A stretch of 5,719 nucleotides of DNA, taken from contig JALRFB010000069.1 in NCBI GenBank assembly GCA_023256555.1, positions 1 to 5,719 of the forward strand, given 5' to 3'. Below, piece after piece: positions 1 to 5,464 of this stretch (the stretch's first letter is position 1; the number at the start of each line of letters is the position of its first letter). The position numbers and the translations under genes are program-made. Origin of the DNA: Sediminibacterium sp. (GTDB lineage Bacteria > Bacteroidota > Bacteroidia > Chitinophagales > Chitinophagaceae). The notes beneath the pieces were generated by a model. That model made no database searches and was not told the origin of the DNA. It saw only the letters and a program-made list of their open reading frames with translations.

Positions 1-41
1 CCTTTGGGAGACTCTTCCAGAAATTTGAAAGTATATACTTT

Positions 42-77
42 AATAAATGGGTCTCCTAAGGGACTCATTTATTTTTT
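42..77 (+). terminator. Intrinsic terminator of an upstream plus-strand gene
   Basis: A 14-bp stem (42-55 paired with 60-73, with two G-U pairs if read as RNA) closes a four-base CTAA loop and runs straight into a T-run at 74-77. The U-tract is on the plus strand, so this most likely ends a transcript that enters from the left. That gene's end is uncertain: one plus frame stops at 26-28, just ahead of the hairpin, and another stops inside the loop (57-59). The right arm overlaps the stop codon of the minus-strand M28 gene. Read on the minus strand the hairpin lacks a good U-tract, so it would be at best a weak terminator for the M28 gene. Confidence 0.7.
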
Positions 78-1064
78 CAACTGAGTTGTATCTACCCTAC
101 TTGGAGTATCTTTTCCTGAAACAATTGTTTTAGAACTAATAGCAATAGCTTTAATAATCTCATTCATATTATCCATATCCAATGTTTCAAATTGATCGCT
201 TGGCCTGTGATAATTCGGCTCGCTATCCATTTTTGAAGTTGAAATTGTATGTGCTGGAACACCTAATCTAGCTAAAGTTGCGTTGTCTGATCTGTAAAAT
301 AAATTTTGATCTGTATAAGGATCAGGATAGAATTGAAAATTAGACCCCTTTAAATTTTTCTGTAAAATCTCCCCCATATTTGATTTTTCATACCCAGTAA
401 TATAGGCACTGTTTCTACCCCACTTACTTTCTGTACCAATCATTTCAATATTAAACATAGCTACTACCTGGTCTGGATTAAATTGTTTAGAAAAATAAGA
501 AGCGCCAAAGCCTCCCATTTCCTCGGCAGTAAATGCTGCAAATACTATGGTCCTCTCATTATTTCCTAATGCTTTAAAATATTTTGCTAACATGATCATT
601 GCAGTTGTTCCAGCTGCATCATCATTTGCTCCATTGAATAAGGAATCCCCATTCACAGCTCTTTTACCATTAATCCCTAAATGGTCATAATGTCCAGAAA
701 AAATAACATATTCGCTAGGTTTTGATTTGCCAGGTAAAATGGCTACCACATTAGCCAAGGCCAATGAATCTCCCTGAGGACCGAAGTCTTTTGGCCATCT
801 TGCTGGTCTGGCGATTTTGAAAGATTGCAAGTAATTTCCATCTCCATTTAAGCTTGAAATACCCATGCTTGCAAATTCATTAGCAATAAAAGCAGCTGCT
901 TTGTCAATACTAGGGGTAAATGCTCTTCTCCCTTCCATGTCGTCCGCAGATAAAGCTTTTTCAATTCTAGCAGTTTCTTTAGCGTCAATGAGTTTATGTA
1001 TTTTCTGTGCAGAAAGCTGCAAAATCAGCAACATTGTTAAACCAGATAAAATCAATTTTTTCAT
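69..1064 (-). CDS. Secreted M28-family zinc aminopeptidase
   Basis: A 331-residue exported metallopeptidase of family M28, expected to remove N-terminal residues from peptides with a two-zinc site in the periplasm or outside the cell. Residues 1-19 form a signal peptide (MKK, hydrophobic core, cleavage near SAQ). The motifs appear in the family order: H125-x-D127 (first metal-site His), GANDDAAG with D148 as the likely bridging Asp, E181-E182 (catalytic base and zinc ligand), NIEMIG with E207 where many members have Asp, and NYHRPSD with H286 as the last zinc ligand. No protease-associated domain is evident, and the length is normal for a single-domain member. The start ATG gives a clean signal peptide. 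The gene is transcribed away from the sigma operon across a 68-base gap. Substrate specificity cannot be read from the sequence. The family call is firm. Confidence 0.95.
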   Translation of the reverse strand: MKKLILSGLTMLLILQLSAQKIHKLIDAKETARIEKALSADDMEGRRAFTPSIDKAAAFIANEFASMGISSLNGDGNYLQSFKIARPARWPKDFGPQGDSLALANVVAILPGKSKPSEYVIFSGHYDHLGINGKRAVNGDSLFNGANDDAAGTTAMIMLAKYFKALGNNERTIVFAAFTAEEMGGFGASYFSKQFNPDQVVAMFNIEMIGTESKWGRNSAYITGYEKSNMGEILQKNLKGSNFQFYPDPYTDQNLFYRSDNATLARLGVPAHTISTSKMDSEPNYHRPSDQFETLDMDNMNEIIKAIAISSKTIVSGKDTPSRVDTTQLKK

Positions 1065-1081
1065 ACTTATTATTTGTGTAC

Positions 1082-1089
1082 TAAAGATA
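1082..1089 (-). promoter_or_regulatory. Possible -7 element for the M28 peptidase gene
   Basis: Read on the minus strand this is TATCTTTA, one mismatch from the Bacteroidota -7 consensus TAnnTTTG. It lies 17 bases upstream of the M28 ATG. I could not find a matching TTTG -33 element at the usual distance, so this is only a candidate. In AT-rich DNA such matches arise by chance. Confidence 0.3.
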
Positions 1090-1091
1090 AG

Positions 1092-1122
1092 GATTAAACC
1101 ATTTAAGCTTCATATTGTCTAA
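1092..1122 (+). promoter_or_regulatory. Copy 1 of a duplicated bipartite element; candidate ECF promoter of the sigma gene
   Basis: The sequence is GATTAAACCATTTA (1092-1105), then eight bases, then ATTGTCTAA (1114-1122). The same two blocks with the same spacing recur at 1670-1700 ahead of the next gene. Within it, AAC (1097-1099) and TGTC (1116-1119) are 16 bases apart, the layout typical of ECF sigma promoters (AAC in the -35, CGTC-like in the -10). Transcription would start about 6-9 bases past the TGTC, leaving a very short leader before the ATG at 1133. The left block also holds the dyad TTAAA-CCA-TTTAA, so a repressor operator is an alternative. The promoter role is inference; the repeat is directly visible. 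Confidence 0.5.
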
Positions 1123-1132
1123 TTTAGTATTC

Positions 1133-1675
1133 ATGCAGTCTGATCAAATAATCATAAAAGCGTTCCAAGCTGGCGTTCAAAAAGAACTTCAGTTTACCGA
1201 ATTGGTCAAAAGACATCAGCAAAAGCTATATTATCAAATCAAAAGAATGGTCATTGAACATGCTGACGCAGATGATATTGCTCAAACTGTTTGGATAAAA
1301 GTTTGGGAGAAGCTAGACGGATTTAAATTAGAGAGCGAGTTTAGTACTTGGTTATTTAGAATTGGCTATAACGAGACCATCAATTTTATTCAAAAAAAGA
1401 AAAAAATACCTTTTGTTTCAACGGAAGAAGAAGAAAGCAATCCTTTAAAACAAAATACAGATACCCATGAATTACAACCAGCCCAAATTCAAATAAAACT
1501 AGACCAGGCCATTAAACAACTTCCTGAAAAACAACGATTTGTATTTATGTTGCGCTATTATGAAGAGATGGCATATGAAAAAATAGCAGAAATTATGCAA
1601 ACTTCTGTAGGTGGTGCAAAAGCTAATTTTCATCAAGCATTAAAAAAAATGCAAGAATTTATACAAATAGATTAA
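1133..1675 (+). CDS. ECF-type RNA polymerase sigma factor
   Basis: A 180-residue cytoplasmic sigma-70 factor of the extracytoplasmic-function group, which directs RNA polymerase to a specific promoter set. Region 2 spans about residues 20-90, with the core-binding stretch DADDIAQTVWIKVWEKL (45-61) and the -10 recognition part FSTWLFRIGYNETINFI (70-86). A charged linker (about 87-120) follows. Region 4 spans about 123-178, with LPEKQRFVFMLRYYEEM and the helix-turn-helix IAEIMQTSVGGAKANFHQALKKM, the usual Bacteroidota form. I chose the ATG at 1133. The frame is open upstream to a TTG at 1115, but that codon lies inside the putative -10 block and the family normally begins close to 'IIIKAFQAG'. 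The gene heads an operon with a membrane protein and a Spy-like protein, which points to control by an envelope signal. The regulon is unknown. Confidence 0.95.
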   Translation: MQSDQIIIKAFQAGVQKELQFTELVKRHQQKLYYQIKRMVIEHADADDIAQTVWIKVWEKLDGFKLESEFSTWLFRIGYNETINFIQKKKKIPFVSTEEEESNPLKQNTDTHELQPAQIQIKLDQAIKQLPEKQRFVFMLRYYEEMAYEKIAEIMQTSVGGAKANFHQALKKMQEFIQID

Positions 1676-1700
1676 ACCATTTATTACTGAAATTGTCCAA
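1670..1700 (+). promoter_or_regulatory. Copy 2 of the duplicated bipartite element; candidate internal ECF promoter
   Basis: The sequence is GATTAAACCATTTA (1670-1683), then eight unrelated bases, then ATTGTCCAA (1692-1700). It begins in the last sense codon of the sigma gene and takes in that gene's stop (1673-1675). AAC (1675-1677) and TGTC (1694-1697) are again 16 bases apart. The following ATG at 1710 sits almost the same distance away as in copy 1 (40 against 41 bases from the element start). If active, it would give the membrane protein and Spy-like protein their own sigma-dependent transcript in addition to read-through from the sigma gene. The copy is certain, its function inferred. 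Confidence 0.45.
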
Positions 1701-1709
1701 GAATAAGCA

Positions 1710-2111
1710 ATGCAAGAAGAAAAAGATATCATAGAAAATGTATTTACTAAGGCATCTATTAAGTCCTTTGAAGAGCAAATAAATACTGTTCCGGAAAATT
1801 ATTTTAATCAATTTCCAGCACAAATACTTTCAAAAATTCAACAAAAAAAGAAGCCTTCATTGATAATTCAATTAGGCAAATTTTCGATTGCAGCTGCCTT
1901 TTTATTAATAGTCGCTGGTAGCTATTTCTTAGCGACTATAAAGAGTACTAAAGAGAATACAAGTATTGCTATTCACGAAATACCAACCGAAGAGATTGAC
2001 AGTTATGTAAGTAATAATGAGTGGATGATAGATGCAGAGATGCAATCAGAAATAAACAAACTAGGATTAAACCTTGAAGAAAATAAACAGTCAAAAGATA
2101 GTATAGATTAA
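1710..2111 (+). CDS. Single-pass membrane protein, putative anti-sigma factor
   Basis: A 133-residue protein with no catalytic motif that I recognise. Residues 1-52 are charged and probably cytoplasmic, and include VPENYFNQFPAQILSKI (27-43). This resembles the 'VPxGYFxxLP' motif of small membrane proteins often found beside ECF sigma genes in Bacteroidota. A single hydrophobic segment lies at about 57-77. The rest (78-133) is acidic and probably periplasmic. There is no Cys and only one His (H89), so it is not a zinc-binding anti-sigma factor of the HxxxCxxC class. It starts 34 bases after the sigma stop and ends 17 bases before the Spy-like gene. Holding the sigma factor at the inner membrane is the natural reading from position and topology. 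No sequence motif proves it; a structural or adaptor protein is the alternative. Confidence 0.85.
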   Translation: MQEEKDIIENVFTKASIKSFEEQINTVPENYFNQFPAQILSKIQQKKKPSLIIQLGKFSIAAAFLLIVAGSYFLATIKSTKENTSIAIHEIPTEEIDSYVSNNEWMIDAEMQSEINKLGLNLEENKQSKDSID

Positions 2112-2128
2112 TAATTTAAAATAATTGT

Positions 2129-2581
2129 ATGAAAAAAATTGTATTTATCGCATTAACTATCTGCATTAGCTTGAATAGCTTTGCACAAAATAGAGCATTT
2201 GGCAGACCAGACAGACCTCCGATGAGAGCTTTAGGAAGGCCACGTGATACACCTCCAATAGATGAAGCTAGAAGAGCAAAAATTGAAATGTTTAAAGTTC
2301 AGTTTATCACTGAAAAATTAAATCTTACCAAGTCTGAAGCAGAAGTTTTTTGGCCTGTATATAATGAGGCAAAAAAAAATATAGATGAATTAGTAAAGAC
2401 AAAAATGAATGACGAAATTCAGTTTGAAGAGAATATTTTAGCTATCAAGAAAAAATTAAGAAACGACTTAAAGCCTATTTTAAAATCAGATGAAAGAGTG
2501 AATCAGGCTTTAAAGATTGAAAGAGAGTTTTTTAAAACATTAAGAGGTGAAATGATGAGAAGAAAAGGTTTTAGAGCATAA
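2129..2581 (+). CDS. Secreted Spy/CpxP-like helical protein of the sigma operon
   Basis: A 150-residue exported protein. The signal peptide covers residues 1-19 (cleavage near SFAQ). A Pro/Arg/Gly-rich segment follows (22-43) with two similar units, RAFGRPDRPP and RALGRPRDTPP. The remainder (45-147) is predicted all-helical and strongly charged, with LNLTKSEAEVFWPVYNEAKK (64-83). That is the Bacteroidota counterpart of the LTxxQ region in Spy/CpxP-type periplasmic chaperones and sensors; relatives are often labelled 'sensor of ECF-type sigma factor'. It is the last gene of the operon, directly before a strong terminator. By analogy with CnrX it may signal across the membrane through the preceding protein. 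The mature chain has neither His nor Cys, which argues against metal sensing. An envelope chaperone or misfolding sensor is the better guess. Confidence 0.85.
   Translation: MKKIVFIALTICISLNSFAQNRAFGRPDRPPMRALGRPRDTPPIDEARRAKIEMFKVQFITEKLNLTKSEAEVFWPVYNEAKKNIDELVKTKMNDEIQFEENILAIKKKLRNDLKPILKSDERVNQALKIEREFFKTLRGEMMRRKGFRA
2192..2257 (+). repeat. Imperfect tandem repeat inside the Spy-like gene
   Basis: Two adjacent coding units give RAFGRPDRPP and RALGRPRDTPP, separated by one Met. They form the basic, Pro-rich linker between the signal peptide and the helical domain. The units are similar in protein but already diverged in DNA. The role is unknown; it could be a flexible, positively charged surface-binding arm. 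Confidence 0.5.
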
Positions 2582-2606
2582 TCGGATTTTATATGAGTTT
2601 TGGTAT

Positions 2607-2640
2607 AAAGCCCCTCGAGTAATCGAGGGGCTTTTATTTT
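2607..2640 (+). terminator. Strong intrinsic terminator of the sigma operon
   Basis: A perfect 12-bp stem (AAAGCCCCTCGA at 2607-2618 paired with 2623-2634) closes a GTAA loop and is followed by a T-rich tail from 2632 onward. It lies 25 bases after the stop of the Spy-like gene and separates the operon from the M20 peptidase gene. The stem is far more GC-rich than its surroundings. The minus-strand reading has a shorter U-tract and no gene that needs it. Confidence 0.92.
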
Positions 2641-2685
2641 TATTCAATCAGTTTTTGTATCTTACATAAACAGAAAAACACTCCA

Positions 2686-4128
2686 ATGAAAAAGGTATTC
2701 ACTATTATAAGTCTTCTAGTATTAGTAATTGCAATAATTGTAATAACAAAGACAGTTTTAAACAAACCAGTCATAGAAGCAAAGGCTGTTCAATTAGCTC
2801 CCTTACCAACAGGTGCTATAGAGCATTTGAGTGAAGCAATCACCATGGCTACAGAAACACCTAATGACCTTTTTCAATATGATTCCGCTGTATTTTTTAG
2901 CTATAGAAAATTTATTGAAAAAAATTATCCTTTGATTCATCAAAAACTTAATAGAACAATCATTGATAGTTTTCATTATATATATGAATGGAAAGGCACT
3001 GATACTGAGATGCTACCAATGGTTTTAATGGCACATTACGATGTAGTACCTGTAGAAACATCTGCTGTTAAATTATGGCATGCTAAACCATATGGTGGTG
3101 AAGTAAAAGAGAATTATATCTGGGGAAGAGGAGTATTAGACGACAAATCAAGCATGATTAGTATATTGGAAGCAACTGAAGCACAATTAAGAGAAGGTTT
3201 TGTGCCAAAACAAAGTATTTTTTTATGTTTTGGAGCTGATGAAGAGTCTAATGGAAGAGGTGCTGCTGCAATGGTAAAATATTTTCAATCCAAAAAACAA
3301 AGATTTGATCTAGTAGTAGATGAAGGTGGTGAAATCTCAACAGAAGACAATAAAAATATAACACAACCTGTTGCATCTATAGGAGTGGGAGAAAAAGGGT
3401 ATGTTACTTTAGTACTTTCTGTTCAAAGAGCCGGAGGACATTCTTCTATTCCTGAAAAATCTTCTGCAATTGGTATATTAAGCAAAGCATTACACACCAT
3501 TGAAGAAAATCAAATTCCTACTAGACTTACTCCATCTATTAAAGCATATTTAGAAAGAATAAGTAGTTATAATAATAATTTCATTGAGAAAATGCAATTA
3601 TCAAATCTTTGGCTATTTGAAAAATTAGTACTTAAAAATATGACCAAGAATAGATCTACCAATGCTTTGGTTAGAACCACATTGGTTCCAACCGTTGTGA
3701 ATAGCGGTGTGAGAGATAATGTAATACCAACAAATGCCTCAGCTTTTGTTAATTCAAGAATTTTACCGGGAGAATCGCCAAAGAGTGTAAAAGAGTATGT
3801 TGAAAAATTAGTCAATGATACCAATGTAAAAGTAAGTATCTACCCTAATTATGAAACAATGCCATCTTCTTCAACAGAAATAAATAGTCCTGCATTTAAA
3901 AGAGTGGAAACCGCCATTCATTCAATTGTTAAAGATGTGGTAGTAGCGCCTATGTTAATGGTAGGTGCTACCGATTCAAGAAATTATCGATCTATAAGCG
4001 ATGGGGTGATTAATTTTACACCTTTAACTGATGCCAAAGGATATCATGGTATCGATGAAAGATTACTAATTTCAGATTATATAAAATGCTTTAATTATTA
4101 TACCGTATTAATTAAAGGATCTAAATAG
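2686..4128 (+). CDS. M20-family zinc peptidase, CPS1/PM20D1 type
   Basis: A 480-residue metallopeptidase of family M20, the branch containing yeast carboxypeptidase S and mammalian PM20D1; members cleave C-terminal amino acids or N-acyl amino acids. Residues 5-21 are a hydrophobic signal or anchor without a clear cleavage site, so the enzyme probably faces the periplasm. Motifs in order are MAHYDVVPV with H117 and D119; IWGRGVLDDK with bridging D152; GADEESNGRGA with catalytic E186 and zinc ligand E187; VVDEGG with D212; the lid/dimerisation-domain motif AGGHSS with H252; MVGATDSRNYR (425-435); and GYHGIDE with H454 as the last ligand. All metal ligands are present, so it should be active. 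It stands alone behind the operon terminator with a 51-base leader region and no clear -7 match. It converges with the sugar transporter. The natural substrate cannot be told apart from sequence. Confidence 0.95.
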   Translation: MKKVFTIISLLVLVIAIIVITKTVLNKPVIEAKAVQLAPLPTGAIEHLSEAITMATETPNDLFQYDSAVFFSYRKFIEKNYPLIHQKLNRTIIDSFHYIYEWKGTDTEMLPMVLMAHYDVVPVETSAVKLWHAKPYGGEVKENYIWGRGVLDDKSSMISILEATEAQLREGFVPKQSIFLCFGADEESNGRGAAAMVKYFQSKKQRFDLVVDEGGEISTEDNKNITQPVASIGVGEKGYVTLVLSVQRAGGHSSIPEKSSAIGILSKALHTIEENQIPTRLTPSIKAYLERISSYNNNFIEKMQLSNLWLFEKLVLKNMTKNRSTNALVRTTLVPTVVNSGVRDNVIPTNASAFVNSRILPGESPKSVKEYVEKLVNDTNVKVSIYPNYETMPSSSTEINSPAFKRVETAIHSIVKDVVVAPMLMVGATDSRNYRSISDGVINFTPLTDAKGYHGIDERLLISDYIKCFNYYTVLIKGSK

Positions 4129-4129
4129 A

Positions 4130-5368
4130 CTAGTTCTTAGCTTTTACTTGACTTCCTTTCCATCCAAAATAAGCTACTACAGCAAAAGCTATTAAAGGGA
4201 CTATATATCCATTTTGTATATTTCCTGTACGATCGCTAATTAATCCAAAAAATCTAGGTAGGACAGCTCCTCCTACTATAGACATTACTATCAAAGAGCT
4301 AGCCATTTCGGTATCCTTTCCTAAAGCATCAATACCTAAAGAAAAAATAGTAGGAAACATGATTGACATGAAAAAACATATTGCGATTAAAGTGTAAATA
4401 GTAATGGTACCATGACCAAGTATAGCTACAATACATAAGGCAACACAAATTAAGGCATATGCAGTTAATAATTTTCTAGGTTGTATAAAGCGCATTAATG
4501 CTGTACCTAAAAACCTGCCAACTAAAAAAGCCAAACCACCAATACTTAAATAATCGGCTGCTTGAATTTCAGTAATATTAGCAGATTGAGTTACGTATAA
4601 AATAAATAAACTCAAAACACAAACCTGTGCGCCTACATAAAAAAATTGCGCTATCACCGCCCATTTCAAATGACTATGTTTGAATGTTTCTCTGATGGTC
4701 GCTTTGTGATCAGATGATTCTCGAATATCAGGTAATTGAATAAAATAAAAAATGGCTGCTATTATTAATAAAACTATACCTAAAATAGTATAAGGTGTTT
4801 TAACTGTATATGCTTCCATTGCTAAAGCAGCTTTTCTTCCAAGATCTGTCATAGAAGCCAATTCAGCTTCTGAAAAGCCCTTGGTTAAAATTAATCTTGC
4901 TCCAATAGCAGGTGCCAAAGCTACTGCCAATCCATTAAATGATTGTACTAGGTTTAATCTTTGTGTTGCTGTAGCAGGATCTCCTAATCTAGATGCATAA
5001 GGATTGGCTGCAGTTTCTAAAATAGTTAAACCACAAGCAATAATAAATAAAGCAATTAAAAAATAATTATAGGATTGATGATTGGCCGCTGGCACAAATA
5101 AAAAAGAACCTATAGCAAATAATAATAAACCCGTAATGATGCCCATTTTATAGCCCCATCTTTTCATAATAAAGCCCGCAGGCATTGCCATTATAAAATA
5201 AGCCACAAAGACAGAAGAGTCAACCAAGGTAGATTGTGTAGTAGTTAAGGTAAATGATTTTTTTAAGTGGGGTATTAATATAGGATCCAAATTATGGGCG
5301 AAACCCCATAAAAAGAATAGACAAGTAATCAAAATAAAGGGTATTCTAGTAGAATTGGCTTTGTTCAT
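4130..5368 (-). CDS. FucP-family sugar/H+ symporter (MFS)
   Basis: A 412-residue inner-membrane transporter of the major facilitator superfamily with about 12 hydrophobic segments. It aligns along its length with E. coli L-fucose permease FucP. Conserved blocks are FFLWGFAHNLDPILIP (18-33), LETAANPY (117-124, with E118 matching FucP E135), RLNLVQSFNGL (137-147, N145 matching FucP N162), FFYVGAQVCVLS (242-253), PTIFSLGIDALGKDT (339-353) and SLIVMSIVGGAVLP (358-371). The position matching FucP's proton-coupling D46 is Pro29, with an Asp one residue earlier (D28). The family includes carriers for fucose, glucose/galactose and N-acetylglucosamine, and no sugar-catabolic gene lies nearby, so the substrate is left open. 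The gene is divergent from the NIPSNAP gene and convergent with the M20 gene. Confidence 0.93.
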   Translation of the reverse strand: MNKANSTRIPFILITCLFFLWGFAHNLDPILIPHLKKSFTLTTTQSTLVDSSVFVAYFIMAMPAGFIMKRWGYKMGIITGLLLFAIGSFLFVPAANHQSYNYFLIALFIIACGLTILETAANPYASRLGDPATATQRLNLVQSFNGLAVALAPAIGARLILTKGFSEAELASMTDLGRKAALAMEAYTVKTPYTILGIVLLIIAAIFYFIQLPDIRESSDHKATIRETFKHSHLKWAVIAQFFYVGAQVCVLSLFILYVTQSANITEIQAADYLSIGGLAFLVGRFLGTALMRFIQPRKLLTAYALICVALCIVAILGHGTITIYTLIAICFFMSIMFPTIFSLGIDALGKDTEMASSLIVMSIVGGAVLPRFFGLISDRTGNIQNGYIVPLIAFAVVAYFGWKGSQVKAKN

Positions 5369-5384
5369 TCTAATTAATTTTACT

Positions 5385-5392
5385 TAAATATA
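5385..5392 (-). promoter_or_regulatory. Possible -7 element for the sugar transporter gene
   Basis: Read on the minus strand this is TATATTTA, one mismatch from TAnnTTTG, and it ends 16 bases upstream of the transporter ATG. No convincing -33 TTTG lies at the expected distance, and the region is extremely AT-rich. Treat it as a weak candidate. Confidence 0.28.
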
Positions 5393-5400
5393 AGAAAAAC

Positions 5401-5430
5401 ATTGGGTAGAAATTTAAAATCCTACTTTTA
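5401..5430 (+). promoter_or_regulatory. Possible Bacteroidota-type promoter for the NIPSNAP gene
   Basis: ATTG (5401-5404, three of four matches to the -33 TTTG) is followed 18 bases later by TACTTTTA (5423-5430, one mismatch from TAnnTTTG). The gene start at 5465 would leave a leader of roughly 25-30 bases. Both elements and the spacing are near the primary-sigma consensus of this phylum, making it the best housekeeping-type promoter candidate in the window, though still unproven. Confidence 0.4.
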
Positions 5431-5464
5431 CAAAACAATTCAATCACACCTCCATTCTATTTTT

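Noticed and set aside
865..1122. Open plus-strand frame of 85 codons antisense to the M28 gene start and crossing the divergent region
   Set aside because: It lies almost wholly opposite the well-supported M28 coding sequence, shows no domain, and its hydrophobic look is the shadow of the opposite strand.
1115..1132. Upstream TTG start for the sigma factor (six extra residues)
   Set aside because: It lies within the conserved ATTGTC block that is probably promoter, and the ATG at 1133 fits the family N-terminus better.
1092..1700. The repeated 14-base block as insertion-sequence ends or target duplications
   Set aside because: The sequence between the copies is simply the intact sigma gene, with no transposase and no terminal inverted repeats.
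3567..3824. Open minus-strand frame of 85 codons inside the M20 peptidase gene
   Set aside because: It is fully contained in a strongly conserved coding region on the other strand and matches no family I recognise.
4138..4191. Inverted repeat TAGCTTTT/AAAAGCTA as a terminator for the M20 gene
   Set aside because: The arms are only 8 bp with a 38-base loop and no U-tract after it, inside the transporter coding sequence; too weak.
5443..5452. CACCTCC in the NIPSNAP leader, resembling the 16S anti-Shine-Dalgarno core
   Set aside because: It has the wrong polarity to act as a ribosome binding site, and Bacteroidota rarely rely on Shine-Dalgarno pairing; most likely chance.
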